A stretch of DNA of 64,000 nucleotides from contig PACL01000063.1 in the NCBI GenBank assembly GCA_002700095.1, positions 51,058-115,057 on the forward strand, in the 5' to 3' direction. The stretch is from Fulvimarina sp. (GTDB lineage Bacteria; Pseudomonadota; Alphaproteobacteria; Rhizobiales; Rhizobiaceae). Below are positions 18,666-29,413 of the stretch, piece by piece; the stretch's first letter is position 1, and each line of letters starts with the position of its first letter. Under the pieces are notes generated by a model. The model was not told the origin of the DNA, made no database searches, and worked only from the letters and a program-made list of their open reading frames with translations. Both the position numbers and the translations under genes were made by a program.

Positions 18666-19652
18666 TCAGAACGCGATCGCCAAGTCGAGGTCACCGAGGC
18701 TGCTGGCGGCTTTGAGCATGGCCCGGGCGTTGTCGGAATCCCGGTCCATCTGGGCGATCAGCGCCTCGGCGCCGTCGAACTTCTCCTCGCCGCGCAGGAA
18801 GCCAAAGATCGAGATGGCGATCGTCTCGCCGTAGAGATCGCCGGAAAAGTCGAACAGGAAGGTCTCGAACAGCGCCGCGCCGTTGTCGAAGGTGGGGCGG
18901 CGGCCGAAGCTGGCGACGCCGTCGTGGAGCGTGCCGTCGGCGCGGCGCAGGCGGACGGCGTAGATGCCGAATTTCAGCATCGTCTCGGGCATCAGGAGGA
19001 TATTCGCCGTCGGATAGCCGAGCGTGCGGCCGAGGCGCTGGCCCTCCTGCACCGAGCCGCCGATGGTCCAGCGATAGCCGAGGAGTTCCGCCGCGCGGGC
19101 CGCCTCGCCGGCTTCCAGAAGCGCGCGGATGCGGCTCGAGGAGATCGTCTCGCCGGCCGCGTCCTGCAGCGCAGGGACGAGGGTCGCGCCGAAACCGTGG
19201 CGCTCGCCGGCCGCAACGAGGGTCTGGGGCGTGCCGGCGCGCCGTGCGCCGTAGTGGAAGTCGAAGCCGGCAACGACATGCGCCGCGTTCAGCCGCTCGA
19301 CGAGAATGGTCCTGACGAAGGCTTCCGGCTCGATCCCGGCGAAGTCCTTGTCGAAGCCCTGCTCGACCACGGCGTCGAAGCCGAGGGCACCGAGCAGCTT
19401 GGCGCGGATCGGCGCCGGCGTCAGCCGCGGCACCGGCTTCTCGGGATTGAAGACGGTGCGCGGATGCGGCTCGAAGGTCAGGCAGATCAGCGGCCGGCCC
19501 TCGGCCCGGGCGATCTCGCGGGCGGTGCCGAGCACGGCCTGATGGCCGCGATGGACGCCGTCGAAATTGCCGATCGCGACGACCCCGCCGCGGAACCCTT
19601 CCGGCGGCGCCTCGCCGCCGGACAGCCTGGCGATGGCGGCAGGCCGCATCAT
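18666..19652 (-). CDS. ribF: bifunctional riboflavin kinase/FAD synthetase
   Basis: Phosphorylates riboflavin to FMN and adenylates FMN to FAD. The 328-residue protein has an N-terminal nucleotidyltransferase domain (AIGNFDGVHRGHQ near residues 26-38, with the HxGH-type motif; ISSSRIR near 170) and a C-terminal riboflavin kinase domain (LGYPTANI near 215, the conserved PTAN). Its start overlaps the stop of the upstream HAD gene by four bases (ATGA), so translation is probably coupled. The ribF-ileS order on one strand is widespread in proteobacteria. Confidence 0.95.
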   Translation of the reverse strand: MMRPAAIARLSGGEAPPEGFRGGVVAIGNFDGVHRGHQAVLGTAREIARAEGRPLICLTFEPHPRTVFNPEKPVPRLTPAPIRAKLLGALGFDAVVEQGFDKDFAGIEPEAFVRTILVERLNAAHVVAGFDFHYGARRAGTPQTLVAAGERHGFGATLVPALQDAAGETISSSRIRALLEAGEAARAAELLGYRWTIGGSVQEGQRLGRTLGYPTANILLMPETMLKFGIYAVRLRRADGTLHDGVASFGRRPTFDNGAALFETFLFDFSGDLYGETIAISIFGFLRGEEKFDGAEALIAQMDRDSDNARAMLKAASSLGDLDLAIAF

Positions 19653-20506
19653 CCGAGCGCCGCCATGAAGAAGTTCGCGGCGAGGCCCTTCTCGGCAAGA
19701 ACCCCGCCGACCGCCGCCGGATCCTCCGGGCGATCGCCGAAATCCTTGCCGTGGATGCCGCCGGTGATCAGGAGAACGTCGAGGCCCGCGTCATTGGCGC
19801 CGCGAATGTCGGTGGCGAGGCCGTCACCGATGCCGAGGATGCGCGAGGCGCCGGTGGTTCCGGCGAGGCGATGGGCCTCGGCATAGATCGGCGGATAGGG
19901 CTTGCCGGCCATCGAGACGGTACCGCCAGCCTCCTCATAGGCCCGCGCGACGGCGCCGGCGCAATAGACGAGCTTTTCGCCGCGATGGACGACGATGTCG
20001 GGATTGGCGCAGATCATCGGCAGGTCGTTGCGACGGAAGGCGGTGATGAGGTCGCGGTAGTCCTCCGGCGTCTCGGTCTCGTCGTCGAACAGCCCGGTGG
20101 CGATGACGGCCCGGGCGCTGCCGGGATCCTGCGTCCGCTCCACCGACAGCCCCTCGAAGAGATCGACGTCGCGCTCCGGCCCGATGTGGAAGACCGGCCC
20201 CTCGGCCTTCGCGATCAGCGCCCGCGTGACGTCGCCGGAGGTGACCACGTGGTCATAGGCCTCGCGTGAGATGCCGAAGCTGTCGAGCATGGCGATGACG
20301 CCGGCCGCCTTGCGCGGGGCGTTGGTGATAAGGACGACCGTGACGCCGGCCTGACGCGCCGCAGTGAGCGCCCGCTCGGCCGCCGGATGCTTGGCGAGAC
20401 CGTCGTGAACGACGCCCCAGATATCGCAGAAGATCGCGTCGTAGCCGTTTGACACCTCGGCGAGGCGTTCGATCCGGCGCGGCGTCTCCAAGGTGGGATC
20501 CTGCAT
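19649..20506 (-). CDS. TIGR01459-family HAD-type hydrolase
   Basis: A cytoplasmic HAD phosphatase of 285 residues. It begins with the nucleophile motif in FCDIWGVVHDG and ends with GDGLATDIRGAND, the metal-binding motif; the arrangement is that of the NagD/PGP-like subgroup called TIGR01459 in alphaproteobacteria. Substrate unknown; the overlap with ribF suggests a role near flavin phosphates, but this is inference. I chose the ATG at 20506 because the frame upstream to 20716 is unlike any HAD N-terminus. Confidence 0.88.
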   Translation of the reverse strand: MQDPTLETPRRIERLAEVSNGYDAIFCDIWGVVHDGLAKHPAAERALTAARQAGVTVVLITNAPRKAAGVIAMLDSFGISREAYDHVVTSGDVTRALIAKAEGPVFHIGPERDVDLFEGLSVERTQDPGSARAVIATGLFDDETETPEDYRDLITAFRRNDLPMICANPDIVVHRGEKLVYCAGAVARAYEEAGGTVSMAGKPYPPIYAEAHRLAGTTGASRILGIGDGLATDIRGANDAGLDVLLITGGIHGKDFGDRPEDPAAVGGVLAEKGLAANFFMAALG

Positions 20507-20736
20507 TAACTGTTCCCGGCGAATTGGCGTTTCGGGCTTGAAACTCTGTGCGTGGCGATAGAGATGGGGGCGCATGCGGTCAAGTTTGCTCGGGGCGCCA
20601 AGCGGCTCCGGGCGGATTTTTCCGCTTTGTGAGTGGCCCTTGCCGCCCCGCCGGGCCGGGCGTCCGAGCGACATCACCGCGGCCGACCGCGCCGATGCGT
20701 CGCTCACGGGTGACAAAAAATTTCACTCGCCGGTTC

Positions 20737-20765
20737 TTGACTCGCCTCCCCCGAAATCACTATCT
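20737..20765 (+). promoter_or_regulatory. groESL promoter
   Basis: A -35 box TTGACT (20737-20742, preceded by C) and a -10 box CTATCT (20760-20765) are separated by 17 bases. This fits the alphaproteobacterial CTTGAC-N17-CTATAT pattern shared by housekeeping and heat-shock sigma factors. The CIRCE operator follows the -10 box directly. Confidence 0.7.
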
Positions 20766-20773
20766 CACGGCTG

Positions 20774-20800
20774 TTAGCACTCGCCATCGGTGAGTGCTAG
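20774..20800 (+). promoter_or_regulatory. CIRCE operator (HrcA binding site)
   Basis: TTAGCACTC, nine bases, then GAGTGCTAG: eight of nine positions of each arm pair, and it matches the consensus TTAGCACTC-N9-GAGTGCTAA with one mismatch. It sits between the groESL promoter and groES. HrcA repressor bound here blocks the operon until heat shock or misfolded protein load titrates GroEL away. Confidence 0.95.
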
Positions 20801-20864
20801 AATTGCTCAAGCCGGATGCCCGGGAGGTGTCCGGCGTTTCGTCCAACGAAGGGTTCAAACGAAC

Positions 20865-22909
<2,045 letters not shown>

Positions 22910-22948
22910 GAAGTCCGGCCGACGCTTCCCAAAGAAGCAGTCGATCTG

Positions 22949-22976
22949 GGGCGGTCCTTCGGGGCCGCCCTTTTTT
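22949..22976 (+). terminator. rho-independent terminator of groESL
   Basis: A nine-base-pair stem (GGGCGGTCC with GGGCCGCCC, one G-T pair) closed by a UUCG-type loop is followed directly by six T residues. It lies 40 bases after the groEL stop. Confidence 0.9.
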
Positions 22977-23257
22977 GTTGCCCGTTCGGGGGGGCCTGTG
23001 GCGAGGCAGCCGGATGCGTGGATTGCGCCGGTGACGGCGGCCGTTTCCTTCGACTGCCGACTGCCGATCGCCTCTCAACTTTCTTCTTCCGCCGCCGCGA
23101 GACGATAGTCGCGCTGATCGCGGCGATGCCGCGCAAGGCTTGTCCGCAAGGTCAGGTTAACGATGTTTGCAGGAATTTGCGGAAAGGACGGGCGATCCCT
23201 TGCCGGGTCATGTACTCTTCCAGGAATACTTGATTAAAACTTTCACCGGTCGAAGCG

Positions 23258-24304
23258 ATGATCTGGAATCTGCAATATCTGCGTGGCCTGGCGGCGATGA
23301 TGGTCGTCGTCTTCCACGTGACGGATTCCTCCGGCCGGCTCGGCGAGGCGCTCGTCCTGCCGGATTTCGCCATCGGCCAGGCCGGCGTCGACGTGTTCTT
23401 CGTCATCAGCGGCTTCATCATGTGGGTGACGACCGCCACGCGCCCGCAATCGCCCGGCGACTTCTTCTTCAACCGGCTGGAGCGGATCGGGCCGCTCTAC
23501 TGGATCCTGACCCTCGCCTTGACCGCCGCGGCGCTCTTGGCCCCGTCGATCCTGCGCTCCACCCAGTTCGATTACGAGCATTTCGCCGGCTCGATGCTGT
23601 TTTTTCCGGTGATGCATCCGACCCTCGGCAACTACAATCCGGTGCTGTTCGTCGGCTGGACGCTGAACTACGAGATGGCCTTCTACCTCCTGTTCGCGCT
23701 CGCGCTGTTCCTGCCGGCGCGCATGCGCCTGCCGGCGCTGATCGGGGCCATGAGCCTTGCCGTCGTCGCCGGGTACGTCTTCGGGGCGAGCGGCGTCGCC
23801 GGCTTCTATACCCGGCCGATCATCCTGGAATTCGCCCTCGGCCTCGTCGCAGGCGCCGTCTATCTGTCATCGACGACGATCTCGCGCGGCGTCGCGCTGA
23901 CCGTCTTCGGCAGCGGGATGGTGTTCCTGTTCGTCCTGGGAACGGGCGAGCATTCGCTGCTGTTTGCCGGCATTCCGGCCGCCATGGTGGTGTTCGGCGC
24001 CGCCATGGCCGAGAAGCAGCGGGCGCCGCTGTTCCGCTCGCAGCCCCTCCTGCTATTGGGAAACGCCTCCTACTCGATCTATCTCAGCCACATCCTGGTC
24101 ATCCCGATCTGCCAGATCGCGTGGAGCATCATCGGCCTGCCGGTCACCGGCGCGTGGGTGGCGATCTATGTGGCGGGCATGACCAGCGCTTGTGCCATTG
24201 CCGGCATCATCACCTATTACGGCCTCGAGAAGCCGCTGCTGGCGCTGATGAAGTCCGGACTGATCCGGCCGGTCAAAGGCAAAGGCATCGCACCGGCCGG
24301 CTGA
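23258..24304 (+). CDS. acyltransferase family 3 membrane protein
   Basis: A multi-span inner-membrane O-acyltransferase of 348 residues. The family's early motifs are present: YLRGLAAMMVVVFH (catalytic His), GVDVFFVISGFIM and RLERIGPLYW. ExoZ/OafA-like relatives acetylate or otherwise acylate exopolysaccharide or lipopolysaccharide sugars; the acceptor here is unknown. It stands alone after groESL. About 350 bases separate it from the groEL stop, with no other gene. Confidence 0.88.
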   Translation: MIWNLQYLRGLAAMMVVVFHVTDSSGRLGEALVLPDFAIGQAGVDVFFVISGFIMWVTTATRPQSPGDFFFNRLERIGPLYWILTLALTAAALLAPSILRSTQFDYEHFAGSMLFFPVMHPTLGNYNPVLFVGWTLNYEMAFYLLFALALFLPARMRLPALIGAMSLAVVAGYVFGASGVAGFYTRPIILEFALGLVAGAVYLSSTTISRGVALTVFGSGMVFLFVLGTGEHSLLFAGIPAAMVVFGAAMAEKQRAPLFRSQPLLLLGNASYSIYLSHILVIPICQIAWSIIGLPVTGAWVAIYVAGMTSACAIAGIITYYGLEKPLLALMKSGLIRPVKGKGIAPAG

Positions 24305-24349
24305 GGACAGCCGCGCCGTCGGCTTGCCGGGCGTCGATCTGCGGAAGGA

Positions 24350-24862
24350 TCAGCGGCCGAGATGCCGGAAGGCGGCGACGACCTGCTCGTACACCCCGCG
24401 CTTGAACGGCACGATCTCGTCGAGCAGCGCGTCGAACGTCTTCCAGCCCCAGCGGTCGAATTCCGCCGCGTGGCCGCCCGGCGGCGGGTCGATGGCGATC
24501 TCGCTCTCCTCGCCCTCGAAGCGGAAGGCGAACCAGCGCTGCTTCTGGCCCCGGTAGCGCCCCTTGAAGGCGACGCCGACGAGATCCGCCGGCAGGTCGT
24601 AGGTGATCCAGCCCTCTGTCTCGGCGAGATAGGAGACGGTCTTCATGCCGGTCTCCTCGTAGAGTTCGCGTTTTGCGGCCTGGAGCGCGTCTTCGCCCGC
24701 GTCGATGCCGCCCTGGGGCATCTGCCAGAGCTTCTCGGCCCCGGTCATCTCGCCGGCATCCTCGACGAGGCGGCGGCCGGCCCAGACGAGGCCGTCGCGA
24801 TTGATCACCATGACGCCGACACAGGGCCGGTAGGGCAGCGTTGCGGGGTCGGTTGCGGCCAT
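24350..24862 (-). CDS. rppH: RNA pyrophosphohydrolase (Nudix)
   Basis: Removes pyrophosphate from the 5' end of mRNA and so starts its decay. The 170-residue protein has a perfect Nudix box at residues 51-73 (Gx5Ex7REUxEExGU; seen as GGIDAGE and [10 protein letters not shown]), and the early [12 protein letters not shown] and [11 protein letters not shown] stretches characteristic of RppH. I chose the ATG at 24862 ([14 protein letters not shown]), 13 bases after GAGG. An ATG at 24886 with a stronger AGGAGGGG site 12 bases upstream would add 8 residues. Confidence 0.9.
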   Translation of the reverse strand: MAATDPATLPYRPCVGVMVINRDGLVWAGRRLVEDAGEMTGAEKLWQMPQGGIDAGEDALQAAKRELYEETGMKTVSYLAETEGWITYDLPADLVGVAFKGRYRGQKQRWFAFRFEGEESEIAIDPPPGGHAAEFDRWGWKTFDALLDEIVPFKRGVYEQVVAAFRHLGR

Positions 24863-25188
24863 GACGTGCTTGCCTCGCTGTTTCATCAAGATGTCCGCCC
24901 CTCCTCTCGGGACGCCGGAACTCGATCCGGCTGCATTGCGGCACGGGCTGCGATTCGCTGCCGCCTCCCGATCGGAGGGCGGATCGCTCGTCGCGGCGGC
25001 TCCTGCCGAAGCACTAGCCCCGGCGCGCGGGCCGGCGCAAGGCGGCGCGAAGCTCCTGCCTTCGGCGGGGCAGGAGCCGGCCATGAGCAAAAACTTGCCA
25101 ACACCTTCGCAATTGCGAAATATTCGGTCTCGTCATCGGGGCCCCGCTCGCTCTATCTTGGTGGAGACCGAGGAAGATGGAAGCTGCC
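24863..25188. other. intergenic region between rppH and cysG
   Basis: A 326-base stretch between divergent genes. The upstream half is GC-rich and featureless; the cysG side has a promoter-like region with a perfect palindrome, annotated separately. A plus-strand frame from the ATG at 25083 ([13 protein letters not shown]) runs through the palindrome and into cysG in another frame, so I do not call it a gene. Confidence 0.4.
25095..25123 (+). promoter_or_regulatory. probable cysG promoter with a 14-base palindromic operator
   Basis: TTGCCA (25095-25100) and AAATAT (25118-25123) are 17 bases apart and make a plausible promoter. The spacer and -10 region contain the perfect palindrome TTCGCAATTGCGAA at 25106-25119. 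A regulator bound there would cover the core promoter, so repression is the simplest reading. The regulator is unknown. Confidence 0.45.
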
Positions 25189-26745
25189 ATGTCTCTGACG
25201 CCGATCCCGCCGAGGAAAGACCCGACGCCGACGCGCCCGAAGCGAATGGGCGCGTTGTCGGTGCTGCCGGTGTTCTTCTCGCTGAAGGGGCGGCCGGTGC
25301 TGATGGCCGGCGCGTCGGCGGCCGCGGCCTGGAAGGCCGAGGTGCTGGCGGCGGCCGGCGCCGCCGTCGAACTCTACGGGCCGGCCGAGGATCTGGACGC
25401 CGAGATGACGGCGCTGCTCGCCGAGGTCGGCACGAAGGATGCGCCCCGCGCCGGCCAGATCCGGCACCACGACCGGCCCTGGGCCCTCGACCTGTTTGCG
25501 GCCGGCGGCGAGCGGCGGCTCGCCCTCGCCATCCTCGACACCGAGAGCGAGGCCGAGGGCCAGGCCTTCGCCTGCGCGGCGCGGGCGGCCTCGGTGCCGG
25601 TGAACGTCGTCGACAAGCCGGCCTTCTGCGACTTCGCCTTCGGCTCGATCGTCAACCGCTCGCCGGTGGTGGTGGGCATCTCCACCTATGGCGCCTCGCC
25701 GATCCTCGGCCAGGCGATCCGGCGGCGCATCGAGACGCTGCTGCCCCCGGCCCTGGCCGGCTGGGCGGGACTTGCGGCCAAGCTGCGCGCCGCGACGATG
25801 GAGAAGCTGTCGCCGGGGCTGGAGCGCCGCAGCTTCTGGGAGCGTTTCGCCGACAAGGCCTTCCTGACGCGGGCGCCCGATGCCGGTGACGAAACCGAAG
25901 CCGCCCAGCTGATCGAGGCGATCGCGGCAGCGCCGGCAGGCGAGACGGTCGGCCCCAGGATCGGCAAGGTGACGCTGGTCGGCGCCGGCCCTGGCGAGGC
26001 CGAGCTCCTGACGCTGAAGGCGGTTCGTGCGCTGCAGGCGGCGGACGTGATCCTCTTCGACGACCTCGTCTCCGACGGCGTCCTGGAGCTAGCCCGCCGC
26101 GAGGCCAAGCGCATGCTGGTCGGCAAGCGCGCCTCCCGCGAAAGCTGCCGCCAGGAGGACATCAATGCCCTGATGGTGACCTTCGCCAAGGCCGGCAAGT
26201 CGGTGGTGCGGCTGAAGTCCGGCGACGTCTCGGTGTTCGGCCGCGCCGGCGAGGAACTGCGCGAGCTGAAGGCCGAGGGCATCCCCGTCTCGATCGTGCC
26301 GGGAATCACCGCGGCCTCGGCGCTCGCCGCCGCCTTCAACGTCTCGCTCACCCACCGCGACCACGCCCAGGAACTGCGCTTCGTCACCGGCCATTCGCGC
26401 AAGGGCGGCCTGCCGGAGGACGTCGACTGGCCGGCGCTGGCACGGCCCGGCGCGACGACGATCTTCTACATGGGCGGGCGGATGGCCGGGCGCATCGCCG
26501 AGCGGCTGATCCGCGAGGGGCTGTCGGCGGCCACCCCGGTCGGCGTCGCCGCCAACCTGTCGCGCGAGGACGAGACGCGGGCCGCCGGCCGGCTGTGCGA
26601 CCTCGCCGCCATCGTCGCCTCGATCGGCCTCGACCGGCCGATCCTCATCGGCGTCGGGGACGTCTTCGGGGAGGCCGCGGGCATGGCCGAAAGCGGGGAT
26701 GCGGGTGTCGGTGCGGAAGCCGTGGCGGCTGCGCTGGCGGGGTGA
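25189..26745 (+). CDS. cysG: siroheme synthase CysG
   Basis: Makes siroheme, the cofactor of sulfite reductase, from uroporphyrinogen III. The 518-residue protein has an N-terminal precorrin-2 dehydrogenase/ferrochelatase half (about 20-220; GISTYGASPILGQ region) and a C-terminal uroporphyrinogen-III methyltransferase half (about 240-490; LVGAGPGEAELLTLKA, RLKSGDVSVFGR, IFYMGG). Both halves are complete. The start is the ATG at 25189, 10 bases after GGAAG; an ATG at 25177 overlaps its own ribosome binding site. No other sulfur gene is next to it. Confidence 0.93.
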   Translation: MSLTPIPPRKDPTPTRPKRMGALSVLPVFFSLKGRPVLMAGASAAAAWKAEVLAAAGAAVELYGPAEDLDAEMTALLAEVGTKDAPRAGQIRHHDRPWALDLFAAGGERRLALAILDTESEAEGQAFACAARAASVPVNVVDKPAFCDFAFGSIVNRSPVVVGISTYGASPILGQAIRRRIETLLPPALAGWAGLAAKLRAATMEKLSPGLERRSFWERFADKAFLTRAPDAGDETEAAQLIEAIAAAPAGETVGPRIGKVTLVGAGPGEAELLTLKAVRALQAADVILFDDLVSDGVLELARREAKRMLVGKRASRESCRQEDINALMVTFAKAGKSVVRLKSGDVSVFGRAGEELRELKAEGIPVSIVPGITAASALAAAFNVSLTHRDHAQELRFVTGHSRKGGLPEDVDWPALARPGATTIFYMGGRMAGRIAERLIREGLSAATPVGVAANLSREDETRAAGRLCDLAAIVASIGLDRPILIGVGDVFGEAAGMAESGDAGVGAEAVAAALAG

Positions 26746-27010
26746 GGCGGCGTTGGAAGGGTGAGGCGGCGGGCGTAGCCGGGGCGCTGCTCTCCGTGGC
26801 TTCGAGCTTCAGAGACCTGGCGGAGTTTTAGCGGGAAGCCGGCCGGTTGACGTTTGCGCTGACGGGTTAGCGACGACTATCGACGGATCGTCATCCTCGG
26901 GCCCGTCCCTACAGCAACCACACATCTCGAAAAGCTATTTCAAGCCAGCGTCTTACGATTGAGATTGGGGGCGCCGGGGCGGACACAAGGAGGGCGCGAG
27001 CCCCAACGCG

Positions 27011-27161
27011 TCGTCATTCTCGGGCCCCGTCCCGAGAATCCAGGGATCGTCGGGCACGTTGCGCTTCAACTGCAGAAGGCGGCTTCAGCTGCAAAAGGCG
27101 CGAGCGGCCGGCGTTGCGGCGGGTGCCCCTGGTTACTCGGGACGGGGCCCGAGAATGACGA
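27011..27161. repeat. intergenic palindromic repeat element
   Basis: Two 35-base arms (27011-27045 and 27127-27161) are inverted copies with about two mismatches. Each contains its own smaller palindrome (ATTCTCGGG...CCCGAGAAT). They enclose about 81 bases. Arms of this kind (CATTCTCGGGCCCCGTCCC) occur in many copies in alphaproteobacterial intergenic DNA, to my recollection. They behave like REP/MITE-type repeats. Confidence 0.75.
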
Positions 27162-27480
27162 AGCTGCGAAGCTTCACGCCGCCCGTCAACGAAGACGCCG
27201 CCTGGCATCGGCTTGCAACGAACCCAGTCTGAGACGTGTGAATCGGTTCGGGAGGGGCCCGACAAGGACGACCCGTCGGGGATGGCGCCTCTCATTTGAG
27301 CGCCCGTCGTTCCCGGGTTCCTTCGAGAGCCGCTGTTGTCACAGCACTTCTTGCGCCGTGTGAATCCGGTAGCTGGACCTTTGCACTCCCCGCAGCGCCG
27401 ACGGCTTGGCAGCAAGCAGGGCGTGCTGCCCAACCCCTTGAACCGGCCAAAACGGCTGCAGCTCGCAGGGCAGACCTCTC

Positions 27481-27512
27481 CGTTATGGTCAATTTGCGGA
27501 TTGACCATAACG
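27481..27512. repeat. 13-base perfect inverted repeat
   Basis: CGTTATGGTCAAT at 27481-27493 and its exact reverse complement at 27500-27512 flank TTGCGG. There is no T-run on either side, so it is not a standard terminator. It lies about 135 bases downstream of the pssA stop. It could be a protein-binding site or the end of a repeat. Confidence 0.6.
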
Positions 27513-27645
27513 CCGCGATCGCACGCCGCAGGCGATGCTCGCGGTCGGGACGCAAGGTGACAACGGCAGCGTCAAGGGTGGCGGAGCTGGCCTATCGTTC
27601 CGACCGGGGACCCTGCTTCGGGCGCAACAGGCCGCCCCCTGCCCC

Positions 27646-28476
27646 TCACCCCTGCGGCGGGCCGAACTGGCGGGCCTCGCGGTTGGAGCGCTTGGAGAAT
27701 TCGCGCCAGGAGAAGGGGATCGAGACATAATAGGCGAGGATCGTCACGGTCAGCGTCTCCCAGAAGAAGCTCACCAGCATGGCGACGTAGAGCACCATGA
27801 CCATGATGATCGGGATGGCGTAGCTGCGCGGGACGCGGATGCCGGCGCCCTTGCCGGACCAGGTGGGGATGCGGCTCGCCATCAGGAGGCCGACCAGAAC
27901 GAGGTAGATCGAGGCGAAGCCGGCGGTGATCTGCGGCAGGTTCACGTTGAGGCCGGTGAAGCTGACATACATCGGCAGCATCGCCAGCGCCGCACCGGCG
28001 GGGGCCGGCACGCCGACGAAGAAGGCGGAATGCCATTTCGGCCGGTTCGGATCGTCGAGCATGGTGTTGAAGCGGGCGAGCCGCAGGGCGCAGCCGGTGG
28101 TGTAGAGCAGCGCCGCCGTCCAGCCGAAGGCGCCCGCCTCGTTGAGCAGGAAGGCGTAGAGCAGAAGCCCCGGCGCGAGGCCGAAATTGACGATGTCGGC
28201 CAGCGAATCCATCTCGGCGCCGAACCGGCTCTGGCCCTTGAGCATCCGCGCCACCCGGCCGTCGATGCCGTCGAGGACGGCGGCGCCGAGAACCATCAGC
28301 ACCGCCAGCTCGAACCGACCCTCGAAGGCGAGGCGCACCCCGGTCATTCCGGCGCAGATGGCGAGGATCGTGATGAGGTTCGGCACGATCCGGCGGAACG
28401 GAATGCGCCGATGCGTGCGCGCCTCGTCGTCCGGGTGGCCGGGATCGAAGGGCGGGAAGAGCTTGTCCAGGGACAT
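27646..28476 (-). CDS. pssA: CDP-diacylglycerol-serine O-phosphatidyltransferase
   Basis: Joins serine and CDP-diacylglycerol to phosphatidylserine at the inner membrane. The 276-residue protein has several membrane segments and the CDP-alcohol phosphatidyltransferase motif, seen as DGRVARMLKG followed by G-x3-D-x3-D (FGAEMDSLAD). It starts at ATG 28476, sharing one base with the psd stop (TGATG), so translation is coupled. The longer frame to 29262 runs through psd and is not real. Together psd and pssA form the phosphatidylethanolamine branch. Confidence 0.95.
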   Translation of the reverse strand: MSLDKLFPPFDPGHPDDEARTHRRIPFRRIVPNLITILAICAGMTGVRLAFEGRFELAVLMVLGAAVLDGIDGRVARMLKGQSRFGAEMDSLADIVNFGLAPGLLLYAFLLNEAGAFGWTAALLYTTGCALRLARFNTMLDDPNRPKWHSAFFVGVPAPAGAALAMLPMYVSFTGLNVNLPQITAGFASIYLVLVGLLMASRIPTWSGKGAGIRVPRSYAIPIIMVMVLYVAMLVSFFWETLTVTILAYYVSIPFSWREFSKRSNREARQFGPPQG

Positions 28477-29174
28477 CAGTCGCGCCTCGCCGGCCAGGTG
28501 GGCAGATGGTCGCCATATTCGGCGATGATCGTCTCGCCGGCGATCGCCGTCTGGCCCTCGGCGACCCGCGGCCGGACGCTGCCGGGCAGATAGATGTCGA
28601 GGCGCGAGCCGAAGCGGATGAGGCCGAAGCGCTCGCCGGCCTCGATCCGGTCCTCGACCTGCGACCAGCAGATGATCCGGCGGGCGACGAGGCCGGCGAT
28701 CTGGACGACGCCGATCTCGCCCTGCACCGTCTCGATCACCATGGCGTTGCGCTCGTTGACCTCGCTCGCCTTGTCGAGCTCGGCATTCTTGAACTCGCCC
28801 TCGCGGTAGAGGATGCGGGCGATGCGGCCGCGCATCGGGGCGCGGTTCACGTGGCAGTCGAACACGTTCATGAACACCGACACCCGCAGCATCGGCTCGG
28901 TGCCGAGCCCGAGCTCCACCGGCGGCGCGACATGGCCGACGAGGGAGACGTGGCCGTCGGCGGGGCTGACGACGAGATGGTCGGCGACGGGGGTGATGCG
29001 CTCGGGATCGCGGAAGAAATAGATGCACCAGGCGGTCAGGATCAGGCCGATCCAGAACAGCGGCTGCCACAGGAAGCCGAGGACGACCGAGACGCCGAAG
29101 AAGGCGGCGATGAAGGGATAGCCGGCCCGGTGGATGGGCGTCAGGACATTGCGGATCGAGGTGAGGATATGCAC
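28476..29174 (-). CDS. psd: phosphatidylserine decarboxylase proenzyme
   Basis: Converts phosphatidylserine to phosphatidylethanolamine. At 232 residues it belongs to the short Psd class common in Hyphomicrobiales. The N-terminus has one or two membrane segments (about 17-48). The self-cleavage site is the Gly-Ser in [11 protein letters not shown] near the C-terminus, which yields the pyruvoyl cofactor. It is the first gene of the psd-pssA pair. Confidence 0.95.
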   Translation of the reverse strand: MHILTSIRNVLTPIHRAGYPFIAAFFGVSVVLGFLWQPLFWIGLILTAWCIYFFRDPERITPVADHLVVSPADGHVSLVGHVAPPVELGLGTEPMLRVSVFMNVFDCHVNRAPMRGRIARILYREGEFKNAELDKASEVNERNAMVIETVQGEIGVVQIAGLVARRIICWSQVEDRIEAGERFGLIRFGSRLDIYLPGSVRPRVAEGQTAIAGETIIAEYGDHLPTWPARRD

Positions 29175-29413
29175 GTTTGCCGTCTTCTTCCTGTTTTTGT
29201 CGCCCGGTTGCGCCCGGCGGACTTAGCCGATGCGGCCTGTCCGCGATACCTCCCGCGGCCATCGCCTGGGCCCGCCGCGATCACGATCCGGTCACGCGAA
29301 GGCGGCTGCCGGTTGCCGGCGGTGTTGCAAACCCAACGTTGCGTCAGGCCAGCCGTTCCGTATCTGCTCCGTATCTGCCCGGGCGAGATACGCGCGACCC
29401 GTTTGACGGAACG

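Larger units (their letters stand above)
26746..27645. other. 900-base non-coding region with palindromic repeats
   Basis: No frame here looks like a real gene: the open frames are short, Arg-rich and lack ribosome binding sites. The region holds a 151-base inverted-repeat element (27011-27161), a partial relative of its arm at about 26889-26908 (GTCATCCTCGGGCCCGTCCC), and a separate 13-base palindrome (27481-27512). The sequence is less GC-rich than the flanking genes. Confidence 0.65.

Noticed and set aside
25083..25889. A plus-strand frame starting [13 protein letters not shown] upstream of cysG
   Set aside because: It runs through the promoter palindrome and then through cysG in another frame, and the downstream part is Arg-rich like other shadow frames.
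27014..27508. A 164-residue minus-strand frame in the repeat region
   Set aside because: It crosses both palindromic repeats, changes composition at each one, and has no ribosome binding site or recognisable domain.
26746..27645. A CRISPR array
   Set aside because: The repeats are inverted, few, and not evenly spaced; there are no repeated spacer-length units and no cas genes.
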